Positions 25,662-35,185 of a stretch of DNA of 64,000 nt are shown here, piece after piece. Source of the DNA: Punica granatum (Eukaryota > Streptophyta > Magnoliopsida > Myrtales > Lythraceae); NCBI RefSeq assembly GCF_007655135.1, contig NC_045133.1:24029845-24093844 (forward strand). The letters are read 5' to 3'. Both the position numbers and the translations under genes were made by a program. The notes under the pieces were generated by a model that was not told the origin of the DNA, did not search any database, and saw only the letters and a program-made list of their open reading frames with translations. Position 1 is the stretch's first letter. The number at the start of each line of letters is the position of its first letter.

Positions 25662-26445
25662 TCTTATCTCTAAGAGCACCACTCAACAACGACATTGAGG
25701 ACCTTCCATTTTCGATTGCAGCTGAGGATTTTCGTAAATAACAAACAAAAACACCGAGTCATCGATGATCCTCCTACCTATATATTTGAATTTACTGCAC
25801 TGTTTTTTCATATAGTACTCTGTTAATGATCAGACTTGAAGGTTCCTCCGTTATTTTTTAATTTATATTTTTTTATCGCACATTTTGTATTTTTTAAATA
25901 ATGATAAAAAATTTCCTTTAATAAAAAAGTAAAGAATACTGTTGAAATTCTAATATGACATCGTATCTCGATGACACACGGTGTCCTCATCGTCGGATGA
26001 GTAGTGTGCCGCGGGATCCACGAGCATTCAATGCGTAGGATGCCGTGTCCCTGTGATACACGATCATAATAGCCAGATCGACACTGGGAATAAGTAGAAA
26101 AATTTCCGGGTGCTCGAGAAAACACAAGCATCTATTGCTATTGCTAAGACTAAAAGATGCTTATCGAAAAAAAGATTAAAAGAGAAAATTTGTCTGGCTC
26201 TTACTATTGATGTTATATATTTATTTTTGGCCAGATTATTTATATATTGTCAGTAAAGAATGAAAAATGATAAATTTATAAAAAAAGCCTCTGACGGTAC
26301 AATTATTAATTTAGCTATCATTGCCCACAGATATAAAGATTCTTTGGATTTTATTTTTTTTTTGCTTAGAGAAAGATGTGAATTATTAGTAGTAAATAAA
26401 AATATAGTATTTTGTTCCCAACACTATATAATTGTTAGGAACAAA

Positions 26446-27156
26446 TTATCTCCATTTGCTAATCTTAGAATTTCCTTCTAAGCCCCACCGCCTAACGCGG
26501 AGCTGGAACTCAGCGGCCGCCACCAGGAAGCGGACGGTCTGGTCCGGCCTCAGGACCTCCATCAACCCCCTCACCGTGGCCCCACGAAGCGCATCGGCAC
26601 CCTCCAGCACCCCCCGCATCGCCGCCCTCAGCCCCTCCACTGCCATCTCCAAGTCTGGTTCCTCCCCATCCAACGCTCTCGCCCCCCTCGCCCGTAGCCG
26701 CAGCAGCCCCTGCAGTGGCGGAGCAGCCACGCTCTCCTGGACGCCAGCCATCGCCTCCCCGAGCTCCCTCTCCTTCCTCTTCGCCTCGGCTCTCAGCTGC
26801 TCGATGTCACGCACCTGCTCCGCCGTCAGGTCCCGGCCGTCGATTAAGCTGAACACCAATGTGGGCTTGAACCCGCCGTTCCATAGAAACGTCCGCTCCA
26901 GCGGGGAGAGCCACGGGGCGGAGAGGAGGAGGAAGATGTCTTCGCGGGCTAACTTCGATGCCTCGTCGAAGTAGTGCTGGTAGTGGAGGAGGACTTGGCC
27001 GATTGCGGATGCAAGCTGGTGGCTGTTATGATCAGTCGTCAGTCCATTGGAGGCAGCGAGGGGCAGGAGCTGGTCGAGAAGGGCCTGGTGGTGATCGAGC
27101 CAGTGGCCGAAAAAGGTCGTGAAGTGGGCCGCGGCGCTGTGGATTGGCTGAGCCAT
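26446..27156 (-). CDS. DOG1-domain protein (DOG1-like)
   Basis: Single-exon frame of 236 aa from the ATG at 27156 (MAQPIHSAAAHFTTFFGHWL). The frame is open for 18 nt further upstream but without another ATG. The protein has the DOG1 (Delay Of Germination 1) domain pattern: FFGHWLDHHQALLDQLL near residue 14, YQHYFDEASKLAREDIFLLL near 60-80, APWLSPLERTFLWNGGFKP, an EQVRDIEQL/KRKEREL helix and VQESVAAPPL. There is no bZIP, so it is a DOG1-like protein rather than a TGA factor. Family members act in seed dormancy, reserve or pollen-aperture programmes; which role applies here cannot be told. The coding region is strongly GC-rich at third positions, unlike its AT-rich surroundings. A dead second copy lies at 33791-35185. 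Confidence 0.88.
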   Translation of the reverse strand: MAQPIHSAAAHFTTFFGHWLDHHQALLDQLLPLAASNGLTTDHNSHQLASAIGQVLLHYQHYFDEASKLAREDIFLLLSAPWLSPLERTFLWNGGFKPTLVFSLIDGRDLTAEQVRDIEQLRAEAKRKERELGEAMAGVQESVAAPPLQGLLRLRARGARALDGEEPDLEMAVEGLRAAMRGVLEGADALRGATVRGLMEVLRPDQTVRFLVAAAEFQLRVRRWGLEGNSKISKWR

Positions 27157-27216
27157 GTGGAGAGCTGGGGACAATTGGATTACGAATAGCCGCCATAGGA
27201 GTAGACAAATAGAGAC

Positions 27217-27224
27217 TTTATATA
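27217..27224 (-). promoter_or_regulatory. Putative TATA box of DOG1-like gene
   Basis: TATATAAA on the minus strand, about 60 bp upstream of the chosen ATG. The same motif and its surroundings are kept in the duplicated copy near 35240, so it was part of the ancestral promoter. Confidence 0.6.
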
Positions 27225-28252
27225 CAGCTCAGTTAATTAGCCACGAAGGATTGTGAGTCACTTTGCTCATTTAAAAACCACGTGCTTCTGGTTCATCAGC
27301 AAGCTCCTTTGACGAAATTAACGCACTATGTGACAAAATTATCCCCATGGACGCATATCTATGGAAAGCTTTAGGAATTTAATTGGAAGGAGGAAAATCC
27401 AAATGATTGTAAATCCGCGAAGTCGAGGGCTGAAAGGAGATAACGTTATAAGTGTTTCTCGACTTGAAAGGGCATCATATTGAGCAAGCACGTCCCATGA
27501 TTCCGTCCTTACACATCTACGATATCACATAATTCAGCCTCGGTACGAGCTGTCTTTTCTGATGAACTAATTAAACTTAAGGTGTATCCAAAGGTCATTA
27601 TGTAGGGTGCGTAATTTGTTTGCATAAACATTTCTTTTTTAAGGATGTAGAAAGTGTGCAATTTGGGTCCATAGCTCATTACTAGAACATTTTTTTTTAA
27701 TGGAAAGATGGGGCCAAACCCCCCAAAACAAAAATCAAAAAATACAAAGCCGAAAACACCAATAATATCCTTAAAATAAAAGTGCTATTAAACCAGTCGT
27801 TGGATGGTGATAATAATGATGACCAAAAGACAGATGCAATAAATTTCGCGCTAACCAATCAGCACAACATTCTCCTTTGCATGAACAATATGAAGTGTTC
27901 GTTCTTTGTCGAAATGTTATTCTCCAAGTGCGAAAACATTAATCGATTGATTCATACATACAGTGGACTGATTGTTTTGTATGAAATATTATTCTCCTTG
28001 TACAAAATGTTATTGTTCAAGTACGAAATGGGTTGCCGCCCACCTCTCCGACCCGCTCAATGCGAGGGACCATGCAAATGCCCTTGCTCTCTGCACAAAC
28101 TACACACAGTACCACGGTCTCAAGCTTTCAGAATATTCTTCTGCATATTCCTATCAAGTTTTCTTTTCTTTTCTTTTTTATTTTTATTTTTTGGTGATAA
28201 GAGACATTGAAAAGTTCTGTTCCATCTCGTGGACATTGAATGTTGTATGTAT
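27225..28252. repeat. 5' flank of DOG1-like gene, duplicated as block B
   Basis: This flank matches 35245-36543 in order: CAGCTCAGTTAATTAGCCAC, ACCACGTGCTTCTGGTTCAT, CACGTCCCATGATTCCGTCC, ATTTGTTTGC, then the R unit (27799-28010: GGATGGTGATAATAAT, ACCAAAAGACAGATGC), and finally TGCTCTCTGC, ATATTCTTCTGC and TGTATGTATGGACA. Homology ends at about 28252. The open frames at 27782-28397 are in this noncoding flank and have no counterpart frame in the other copy, so I do not call them genes. Confidence 0.75.
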
Positions 28253-29363
28253 GGACAAGTTATCCCTTCTGGATATTACTGCTTCATCGGGAAGGCTCAA
28301 ACTATGTCGGAGTCGCAGGAGAATTAGAAACACACTGCATGATGGCGGTGGAGGTGGACAGGATGGAGAAGGTTTCCTCGACTTTGATGATGAATGAATG
28401 GAAATTGTAGATAGGCCACGACTGTGAGTTGATGAGTTATCCTTGAATAAATAGGAACGAATTAATTAATTAAAGAGTGCCAAAAAAAAAAATAATCAAA
28501 GAATTAAAAAGAAAAAGAAAAAGGAAAAGTGATATATTGACGCAGGTGTCCATTTGTCGGTTCCCGCGGACGGGACACGGAATACAGCCGTCGGGGAGGG
28601 ATGGGTTGGTGGGGTTCGGCGCCCTCAGCCGACCAACCGAATGCCATTACCCAGCGGCCTTTTTTATGGCGCATAACGTAATCAAGGTGCCACCTGTATT
28701 TTCCCTTTTTCCTTGGACGTATATCAATAAAAAGGATTAATGAAATTTCGGGATGCATTTTAATATTCAGAAACTCAATAAACACAACTAAAGTCGAATC
28801 GATTTATTAAGAGATAAAAATCACACAATATGAATTTTTTATTTTACAAGACTCGAATTCGGGATCATATTTATAAAAAGAATCGGTCCATTAAGAGATA
28901 AAAATCACACAATATGAATTTTTTCTTTAATAAAACTCGAATTCGAGTCCATACTCGCAAAAATCTATCACATAATCTTTTGAATTCACCTGAGTTGGTA
29001 ATTCCACCTATCCAATTTTTATTCTCTGATTGATAATTTTACAGTACGTTTTTTAACAGTTCCATTTTCCTATAATGGTTTTGATTGACCTTTTGTACTG
29101 AAGATTGTATTTTAAAAAAAAAATGATCGCATCAGACCGTAGAAAATGCTCTTGTAATCAGTTTAATTAATTATGTATACTGTGGACTTCATAAACATAA
29201 TCTGATCTGACTGCTGAAAATACTCAAGAAGTTTACGTGACCGGATTAGTATTCGTCCTTAATTATACATAACGCAAGTGTTCAAATTGGATCATAAACG
29301 GTTCCATCCGTCAGCTTGTCACTTTGTAAATAAAATACAAATTTTTGTTCATCTCTGCATTCA
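28253..29363. other. Intergenic with S2 SINE remnants
   Basis: No gene supported. Follows the end of block B homology. Contains two overlapping reverse-strand S2 SINE remnants (28770-28960), in which TTAAGAGATAAAAATCACAC and AATATGAATTTTTT occur twice about 87 bp apart. Confidence 0.45.
28770..28960 (-). mobile_element. SINE family S2 remnants with internal duplication
   Basis: AAACTCAATAAACACAACTA, CGAATCGATTTATTAAGAGA and GACTCGAATTCGGGATCATA resemble S2 on the minus strand. The segment with TTAAGAGATAAAAATCACAC is repeated, so two copies or a partial duplication are present. Confidence 0.5.
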
Positions 29364-29649
29364 TTTACTAGAGAGTCAGGTATGGTTTTGGTCCCTCAAA
29401 GATACCAGGGCCAAGGGTTTGATCCCTTAAAAATTTTTGCCTCGGTTTTAGTCCTTCAATCATCATTCCGTCAGATGTTTTAGTCTTGCCGTCTTCTTGC
29501 GCGTGCCAACCGTGACGGAAATCTCACGTGGCGACTGAGATGGACCTAACTCCGCCCCAAATTGCCAAAAACGATGTCGTACAAGCCTTTGACGTACCCC
29601 CAAATTGCCAAAAACGACGTCGTACAAGCCTTTGACGTACATACATAAT

Positions 29650-29684
29650 TCTTCTTCTTCTTCTTCTTCTTCTTCTTCTTCTTC
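29650..29684. repeat. (TTC)n microsatellite inside the Pack-MULE
   Basis: About a dozen TTC units, recurring at about 29751-29776. Between and after them the phrase CCCAAT(A/G)TCTCAGTTCC with GCCGCCGCCCCCGTCTCC is also duplicated, so the 5' end of the captured segment was locally repeated. Confidence 0.85.
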
Positions 29685-29785
29685 AACCCAATATCTCAGT
29701 TCCTGCCGCCGCCCCCGTCTCCTCCTCCCCTGTCTCCTCCTCTAACCTCCTCTTCTTCTTCTTCTTCTTCTTCTTCTGAAACCCA

Positions 29786-30181
29786 ATGTCTCAGTTCCAG
29801 CCGCCGCCCCCGTCTCCTCCTCCAACCTCAAGCCTCCCCCTGCCTCCTCGGACCTTACTTCCACCACCCTGCCTCAGCCGCACCATGGGTTGGGGCGACG
29901 GCGATGGCCACCACCACGCCCTCCAGTCCCTCGACTGGGACTCCATCATGAAGGACCTCGACCTCCACGACGACGTCTCTGCCCCTGCGCCGCTCAACCC
30001 GCCCGAGTCGACCCACTTCGTGAACAACTCCTCCGATGTCGCCACCCTCTCTGACATTTACGGCTCCTGCCACCAGAGCTTCGCCCATGTCCCGACCAGT
30101 AACTACGGTAGCTTCGAGCTTGGGGGAGAGGTCTGCAACAATTGGGGTTTTGCCTTTGATTTCCTCGAGGAGCTCATTTAG
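29786..30181 (+). pseudogene. Captured GRAS-like gene fragment (131-aa frame)
   Basis: An open frame from ATG to TAG wholly inside the Pack-MULE. It starts with a Pro-rich segment, then has LDWDSIMKDLDLHDD, an acidic and aromatic motif typical of GRAS N-termini, and ends FAFDFLEELI. In the same frame just past the stop it continues VADCVDSGEQ. EELI-VADCVDSG is the wording that opens the first leucine-heptad region of many GRAS regulators (EELIRVADCV...). A TAG stands where an Arg codon would be expected, so the fragment would end just as the GRAS domain begins. Family identification rests on memory of motifs; the exact subfamily is not resolved. The fragment could be transcribed but should lack DNA- or partner-binding GRAS functions. 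Confidence 0.6.
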
Positions 30182-32474
30182 GTCGCGGATTGCGTCGACT
30201 CGGGCGAGCAGGCATCAAGGAAGGCAACGACGTCGGTTTTGGCAATTTGGGGGTCATTAACGGAGTTAGGTTCAGCTCAGCCGCCACGTGAGATTTCCGT
30301 CACGGTTGGCACGCGCAAGAAGACGGCAAGACTAAAACATCTGACGGAATGGTGATTGAAGGACTAAAACCGAGGCAAAAATTTTTGAGGGACCAAACCC
30401 TTGGCCTTGGTATTTTTCACGGATCAAAACCATACCTGACTCTTTACTAGATCATGTTACTTTATCATTTCTTTAATTACTTTTCACTTTCTTGACAAAA
30501 TCATTTTGGAAATCGATTTAAATTCTCGACTTTTCTTTTTCAGTCTTTGTATTATTTAATTGGTTCCTTGTAATAAAATAATAACACGTAGTTTAGTTGC
30601 TTTTCTCGGGTAATAAAGAAAATATTTTGGAAGCAATTGATCATTGTGATACAATACCTTACTATCGAAGAAGATTTTATTTTATCCACAACCTTAATGT
30701 TCCTGAGTCTTTAGTTAAATACCCATTTGATCATATGCCTACGATTTGTGTGCGACTATCATGAAGCATAACTATACCAAAAATTATTTTCTCTTATTGA
30801 TTGTCGAGGAGTATTATTATAATTATTATAAGTAAATATTTAATACCAAGTGGACACATAAGCAAGGTTTTTTTCAAGCAATAAACTAAAAATATTTCGT
30901 GATTTTGCGAAAAATATGAGGATGACTGAAATATATAAAGTATGGATAAGTATAAGGCGGAAGAGTTGAGAGAAAAACAAGAAGACAATAATGCGACAGT
31001 AGAATATTGTAGCAAAATGACGAATTTAACTTATTTATAAACTTAGTAAACTTAAAATAAAATAAAATATATCATCTTATAAAAGTAAAACTGTTGTTTG
31101 AGTCTTCTTATGCTATAAATATGACACGTGTCTTCTATTTTTTCTTTTTCATTCTAACCATTTTTCTTTTCTTTTCAATTTTACCCACAAATTTTCGTTC
31201 TTTTTCGTTTCAATCCATTCTTTTCATTTTTTTTACGGTCTCCAAAAAAAAAATTGAAAATTAACATATCTTAATTATCTATATGTCATTTAACTAAAAT
31301 AGTTCGCATCCTACAAATTGTCGAGTACAGTATCATTTTAATACTCACGAGCTTTTTTTTTCTTAAAATGATACTATACGTAATTTGTCTTTATAAATTT
31401 ATGGAGAAATAACGATGAAGTGGATGCTATTGAATGGTTAAGGTACTTCTTTGGTAGAATGACTTTGGTTCTAATCAATCCCTCAGTTCTTTGGTCTATC
31501 TTTTCTTTTTCTTTTTAAGCAAAAAATTATTATTATTAAATCATTCTCCCTCTAAATATGAAGTCATAACTCATTATTTTTTAAAATTATAAGATTTCAA
31601 TTAATTAATCTTAGAAAATTAATCTATATGATATAATAATATGAGTTAATTATTTTTTGGGTACGTATAAAGTGTGTTAATTTCATTAAATTTATTTATA
31701 AACTCAAGTACACCATAACTATTCTAGTGAAATTTTTTCCAGTCAAAATTTTATTAATTTATTTATACATTTATGTCATTCTTCTTCGTTCCATATACTT
31801 TTAAAATAGATTTTGGTCTTTTTTTCTATATTCATGTATGTTTTTCAAGAGGAATTTCACTAAATATGGCAATTTTGTGTGTAATATAAATATATATAGT
31901 ATATTTGAATATAAAAAATTAGTATACGCTCTTGCCTTTTTATCCTTTTCAGATTATTTGATTAAGTTTCTTATTTCTTTTTTTCACACGTCTATATATT
32001 CATTAAGTTAAAATAATTGAAAAATAGCTACCCTATGTATTTGAAAATGACCCACACTATATTAATTTATTATTATTTTTCTTTTTAATATTAATGATAT
32101 CCTTTTCTCACATTTTGATCAAGACAAAAAAGTTTATTATTGACTTTACTTTTTTTAACGCCTAACATCGTGCGAGTTTCTTCGTATTTAAGAAAGAAAA
32201 TACAAAATTCAGATGACACGTGGCCATCCGAGGTCGGGACAGAGTCTCAAGCACATTCTGGTGTGGATATGAATAGTTTTGCTAGAACGAGGACCAGCAC
32301 TCACATACGTACAAATACATGTGTCACTGAATTGAAGCACATTTTAATTACCTTTCTGTAACCTAACAGAAAGTTAACTTTTGCTAAAGTCAGCAATAAT
32401 TGATGCAACCGATGGAGAGCAAACCGACCTCCCACCAAAGGCAATAATGAGGGGATAAACTTTTCGCGGTAAAT

Positions 32475-32640
32475 TATTTCAAGCGATTCGACATTTAATA
32501 TTTTTAAAAAATTTTAAGTTTAAGTATTTTGAGTGAACAAAATCATATTGGGAGATATTTATCTTTTAACGAGTCGATCAAGTCAAATTAAATTAATCGA
32601 GACTCGTTAAGCTTTGAAATACCAAAATACTAAAAACAAA
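32475..32640 (+). mobile_element. SINE family S2 copy inside block A copy 1
   Basis: TTCAAGCGATTCGACATTTA, AAATCATATTGGGAGAT, TTATCTTTTAACGAGTCGAT, ATACCAAAATACTAAAAAC. It is at the orthologous place in block A copy 2 (41815), so it was present before block A was duplicated. Confidence 0.6.
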
Positions 32641-32810
32641 ATGCACTTGAACTTATGGATCAAGTTTGTATCTGCCTGACTTCTAGTGATCCTAACGTTT
32701 CTATAGCTGTAAGAGCCTGAAGTCGGGGAAGGGGCTACTTTTGAAAAGAAAAAAGAAAGGGATAAATTCGCTAATATGCACCTTACAACATAATTTTCAA
32801 TTTAGTCTAT

Positions 32811-32845
32811 AACTAGGTATTTACCCACGCTTTGCTGCGGTCTCA
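32811..32845 (-). mobile_element. Helitron-like 3' terminus, decayed copy
   Basis: On the minus strand: GACCGCAGCAAAGCGTGGG, a weakened hairpin, then TAAATACCTAG followed by T. The better-preserved equivalent is at 42133. Confidence 0.5.
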
Positions 32846-33107
32846 AAAATGCATCAAATGATTTGAAAATTTATAAATAACATTAAGTAATGAAAAACAT
32901 AATATATTTTTAGGAAATAAAAATAATATCATTTTATAAGTTGGTGAAAATAAATTAAAAATAAAATTAATTTTCAAGAGTGGATCTTCTTATGTGGGTG
33001 GAGGGAGAAAAACATTTCCCCGCAAACAAAGAGAGTATTACCTCTAAGCCTATAAGTATAAGCAATAAAGAGTCAATATATAAGAGGAAAGTCTATGAAT
33101 AAAAATA

Positions 33108-33486
33108 AGGGAAAAGTACACAAACACCATTGTGGTTTGGATTTGGGATAACTTGCACTCTGTATTTTTGTTTTGAACAATTAACATCCCTATGGTGTAC
33201 TCCATTAGTTATAAAGGATTACGACGTTAATTTTTTTTTTCATTTTTAATCTTCAATCTTTAGTTTTTTAATCATTTTGGTTCTAAATCTTTTTTCTTTT
33301 ATTATTCCTACCATCAACTTTTCATTTTTTCATTTTAGTCATCGAAAGGGAATGAGGAGTCGGGACCGCCAATTGGCGACCCCGACCCCTCCACGGAGGT
33401 CGCTGACATCCTCCGTGAGTATTAGGGACCTCAATGAAGAGGTCGAGGTCGCCGATTGGCGGCCATTGCCCCCGAATCGATCAAGG
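33108..33486. other. Sequence inserted between block A and block B copies
   Basis: Begins GGGAAAAGTACACAAACACC and GTGGTTTGGATTTGGG, phrases like those at the ends of plant Mutator-type TIRs, then a poly-T-rich part and a GC-richer tail (33345-33480). No matching opposite end was found. It marks the junction where block A copy 1 meets the duplicated DOG1-like region. The short frames on both strands have no recognisable family. Confidence 0.4.
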
Positions 33487-33760
33487 ATGGTGATAATAAT
33501 GCGGACCAAAAGACAGATGCAATAAATTTCGCGCCAACCAATCAGCACAAGCATTCTCCTCTGTGTGAACAATATTAACTGTCCATTCCCCGTTGAAATG
33601 CTATTCTCCAAATACGAAAACGTTTCGTACAAAACATTAATCGTCCAATTCGTACATACAATTGACTGATTGTTTTGTACGAAATATTATTCTCCTTGAA
33701 CTAGATGTTATTCTTCAAGTATGAAAACATTTCGAACGATCGCAGCGACTGAATATTATG
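33487..33760. repeat. R unit, copy 2 (left of the DOG1-like pseudogene)
   Basis: Starts GGATGGTGATAATAAT and ACCAAAAGACAGATGC, then AAATTTCGCGCCAACCAATC and GAAATATTATTCTCC. The same unit lies at 27799-28010 and 35946-36190. Copy 1 lies only on the 5' side of the intact DOG1-like gene, whereas the pseudogene has R on both sides. Confidence 0.8.
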
Positions 33761-33790
33761 ATTGATATATTATTATAATTATTGGGAACA

Positions 33791-35185
33791 AATTATCTCC
33801 TTCTGCTAATCTCAAAATTTCTTTCTAAATCCCACTACCTAACACGAAGCTGGAACTCAGCGGCCGCCACCAGGAAGAGGACGTTCTGGTTCGGCCTCAG
33901 GACCTCCATCAACCTCCTCACCGTGGCCCCACAAAGCGCATCGACACCCTCTAGCACCCCCCGCATCGCCCCCCTCAGCTCCTCCACTGCCATCTCCAAG
34001 TCTAGTTCCTCCCCATGCTCTCAGCCCCCTCGCCCGTAGCCGCAACAGCCCCAGCAGTGGCGGCGCAGCCACGCTCTCCTGGACACCAGCCATCACCTCC
34101 CCGAGCTCCCTTTCCTTCCTTTTCGCCTCGTCTCTCAGCTGCTCGATGTCACGCACCTGCTCCGCGGTCAGGTTGCCGCGATCGATTAGGTTGAACACCA
34201 ATGTGGGCTTAAACCCACCGTTCCATAGAAACATAACATCCACTCCAGCAGGGAGAGTCACGGGGCGGAGAGGAGGAAGGAGATGTTTTCGTGGGCTAAC
34301 TTGGACGCTTCTTCGAAATAGTGTTGGTAGTGGAGGAGGACTCGGCTGATTGCGGGTGCAAGCTGGTGGCTGTTATGATCAGTCGTCGGTCCATTGGGGG
34401 GCAACGAGTGGCAGGAGCTGGTCGAGAAAGGCCTGGTGGTGATCGAGCCAGGGGCCGAAGAAGGCCATGAAGTGGGCCGTGGCGCTGTGGATTGGATGAG
34501 TGTTGGGAAGGGATGTGCTCAACCAAACAATAACGCAGCGATTAATTTTTCTCTCCTACTAGTGTAATCGAGATATGAACTAATCAAATCAACCAACAAG
34601 TAGTAAAGAAAAGAACACTAAGAATTTTACGTGGAAAACCCCAATGTGGGGAAAAATCATGGGACCAACTCCGAATCAACGATCCACTATGAATGAAGGT
34701 TATACAATGTCTTTCATCAAGGGTAAACCCTTGGATCACCAAACTCAAGAGAAACACTCTCTTGGATGACTCAAACACTAAATTCGTCACCCACATCGAG
34801 TGGTTTACAAAGTCAGCTGAAACAGCACCTACAGAGCTCGAATAGAAATTCTGACCGTTTAGAACTTAGCTCTACATGTCGTGAAGTCTCTGTCAAAATT
34901 TTGTCCCAATCGGAGTTCGTTTACCCTTCTGATCGAGGTTTGATCTCCAGCTGCGTGCTGCCCTCTGTAACCCGAATTTCAGCTCTGTCCCTCTCTATTA
35001 TGTACTGCCTTTTGCTGATCTGATATCCTATTAGCCGCCGCCTCTTACCCAGCTAATTTAGCTGAAAATTAACCCTAACAAAATTAGATTCTTGGGCCTA
35101 TTAAAGTCCGATAAAAGTTCAACACAATTTGAGTCAAATTTCCTCCAAATTGGAGGGATGCCAAACATTGAGCCATGTGGAGAGT
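33791..35185 (-). pseudogene. DOG1-like pseudogene, split by a solo LTR
   Basis: A second copy of the gene at 26446-27156, plainly homologous at the DNA level from the 3' flank (GGAACAAATTATCTCC) through the ATG region (CCATGTGGAGAGTTGGGG) into the promoter. It is dead. A 667-bp element (34501-35167) sits a few codons after the ATG. CATAACATCCACTCCAGCAG in place of CGTCCGCTCCAGCG changes the frame. CATTGGGGGGCAACG for CATTGGAGGCAGCG adds a base. CCATGCTCTCAGCC for CCATCCAACGCTCTCGCC removes bases. Only about 130 codons of broken frame remain, including FLWNGGFKPTLVFNLIDRG and VQESVAAPPL. The intact paralogue supplies the reference. Confidence 0.9.
34501..35167. mobile_element. Solo LTR inserted in the DOG1-like pseudogene
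   Basis: Comparison with the intact copy (GGATTGGCTGAGCCATGTGG) shows an insertion that begins TGTTGGGAAGGGATG and ends GGATGCCAAACA, i.e. TG...CA borders with a short imperfect inverted repeat. It is flanked by a 5-bp near-duplication ATGAG / TTGAG. Size (667 bp), borders, 5-bp TSD and lack of coding sequence point to a solo LTR left by recombination. ACGTGGAAAACCCCAATGTG inside resembles phrases found in plant copia-type LTRs. Confidence 0.8.

Larger units (their letters stand above)
20181..26445. other. Gene-free intergenic region with SINEs and small repeats
   Basis: No supported gene in about 6.3 kb. Contents: S2 SINEs at 21134-21303, 23560-23724 and 25508-25661; an S1 copy at 24217-24327; a MITE-like AT-rich segment at about 23060-23350 (TTTGGTTTT start, AAAAGCAAACACA end); and a direct repeat at 24830-24880 and 25095-25145. 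The frames at 20165-20840 and 22474-22704 are somewhat less AT-rich, but I recognise no family in them. Confidence 0.45.
29373..30442 (+). mobile_element. Pack-MULE-like element with captured gene fragment
   Basis: A 1070-bp non-autonomous Mutator-like element. Terminal inverted repeats of about 190-230 bp start GAGTCAGGTATGGTTTTG and pair nearly base for base with the reverse complement of the right end (including GTCTTGCCGTCTTCTTGCGC and GTGACGGAAATCTCACGTGG). A perfect 9-bp target duplication TTTACTAGA lies at 29364-29372 and 30443-30451. The interior has a tandem repeat of about 43 bp (CAAATTGCCAAAAACGA...), a TTC microsatellite and GC-rich coding-like sequence. No transposase is present. 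Long TIRs, a 9-bp TSD and foreign coding sequence define a Pack-MULE. Confidence 0.9.
30521..33107. repeat. Duplicated noncoding block A, copy 1
   Basis: About 2.6 kb that matches 39778-42440 in order along its whole length with small indels. Shared landmarks: TTAATTGGTTCCTT, TTTTGGAAGCAATTGATCAT, CTTACTATCGAAGAAGATTT, GACACGTGTC, AATAACGATGAA, GTGCGA, AAGTCAGCAATAATTGATGC, CCTCCCACCAAAGGCAATAA and ACTAGGTA with a GC-rich hairpin. Homology stops at AAGTCTATGAATAAAAATAA. No conserved reading frame is shared, so it is noncoding. Confidence 0.82.

Noticed and set aside
27157..27174. Longer start for the DOG1-like gene at 27174
   Set aside because: The codon there is TTG, not ATG; the first ATG of the frame is at 27156 and gives a normal family N-terminus.
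26432..27189. Plus-strand frames opposite the DOG1-like gene
   Set aside because: Antisense to a clear GC-rich coding region.
27782..28397. Two overlapping frames of about 140 codons upstream of the DOG1-like gene
   Set aside because: They lie in the duplicated noncoding flank, are not conserved as frames in the other copy, and match no family I know.
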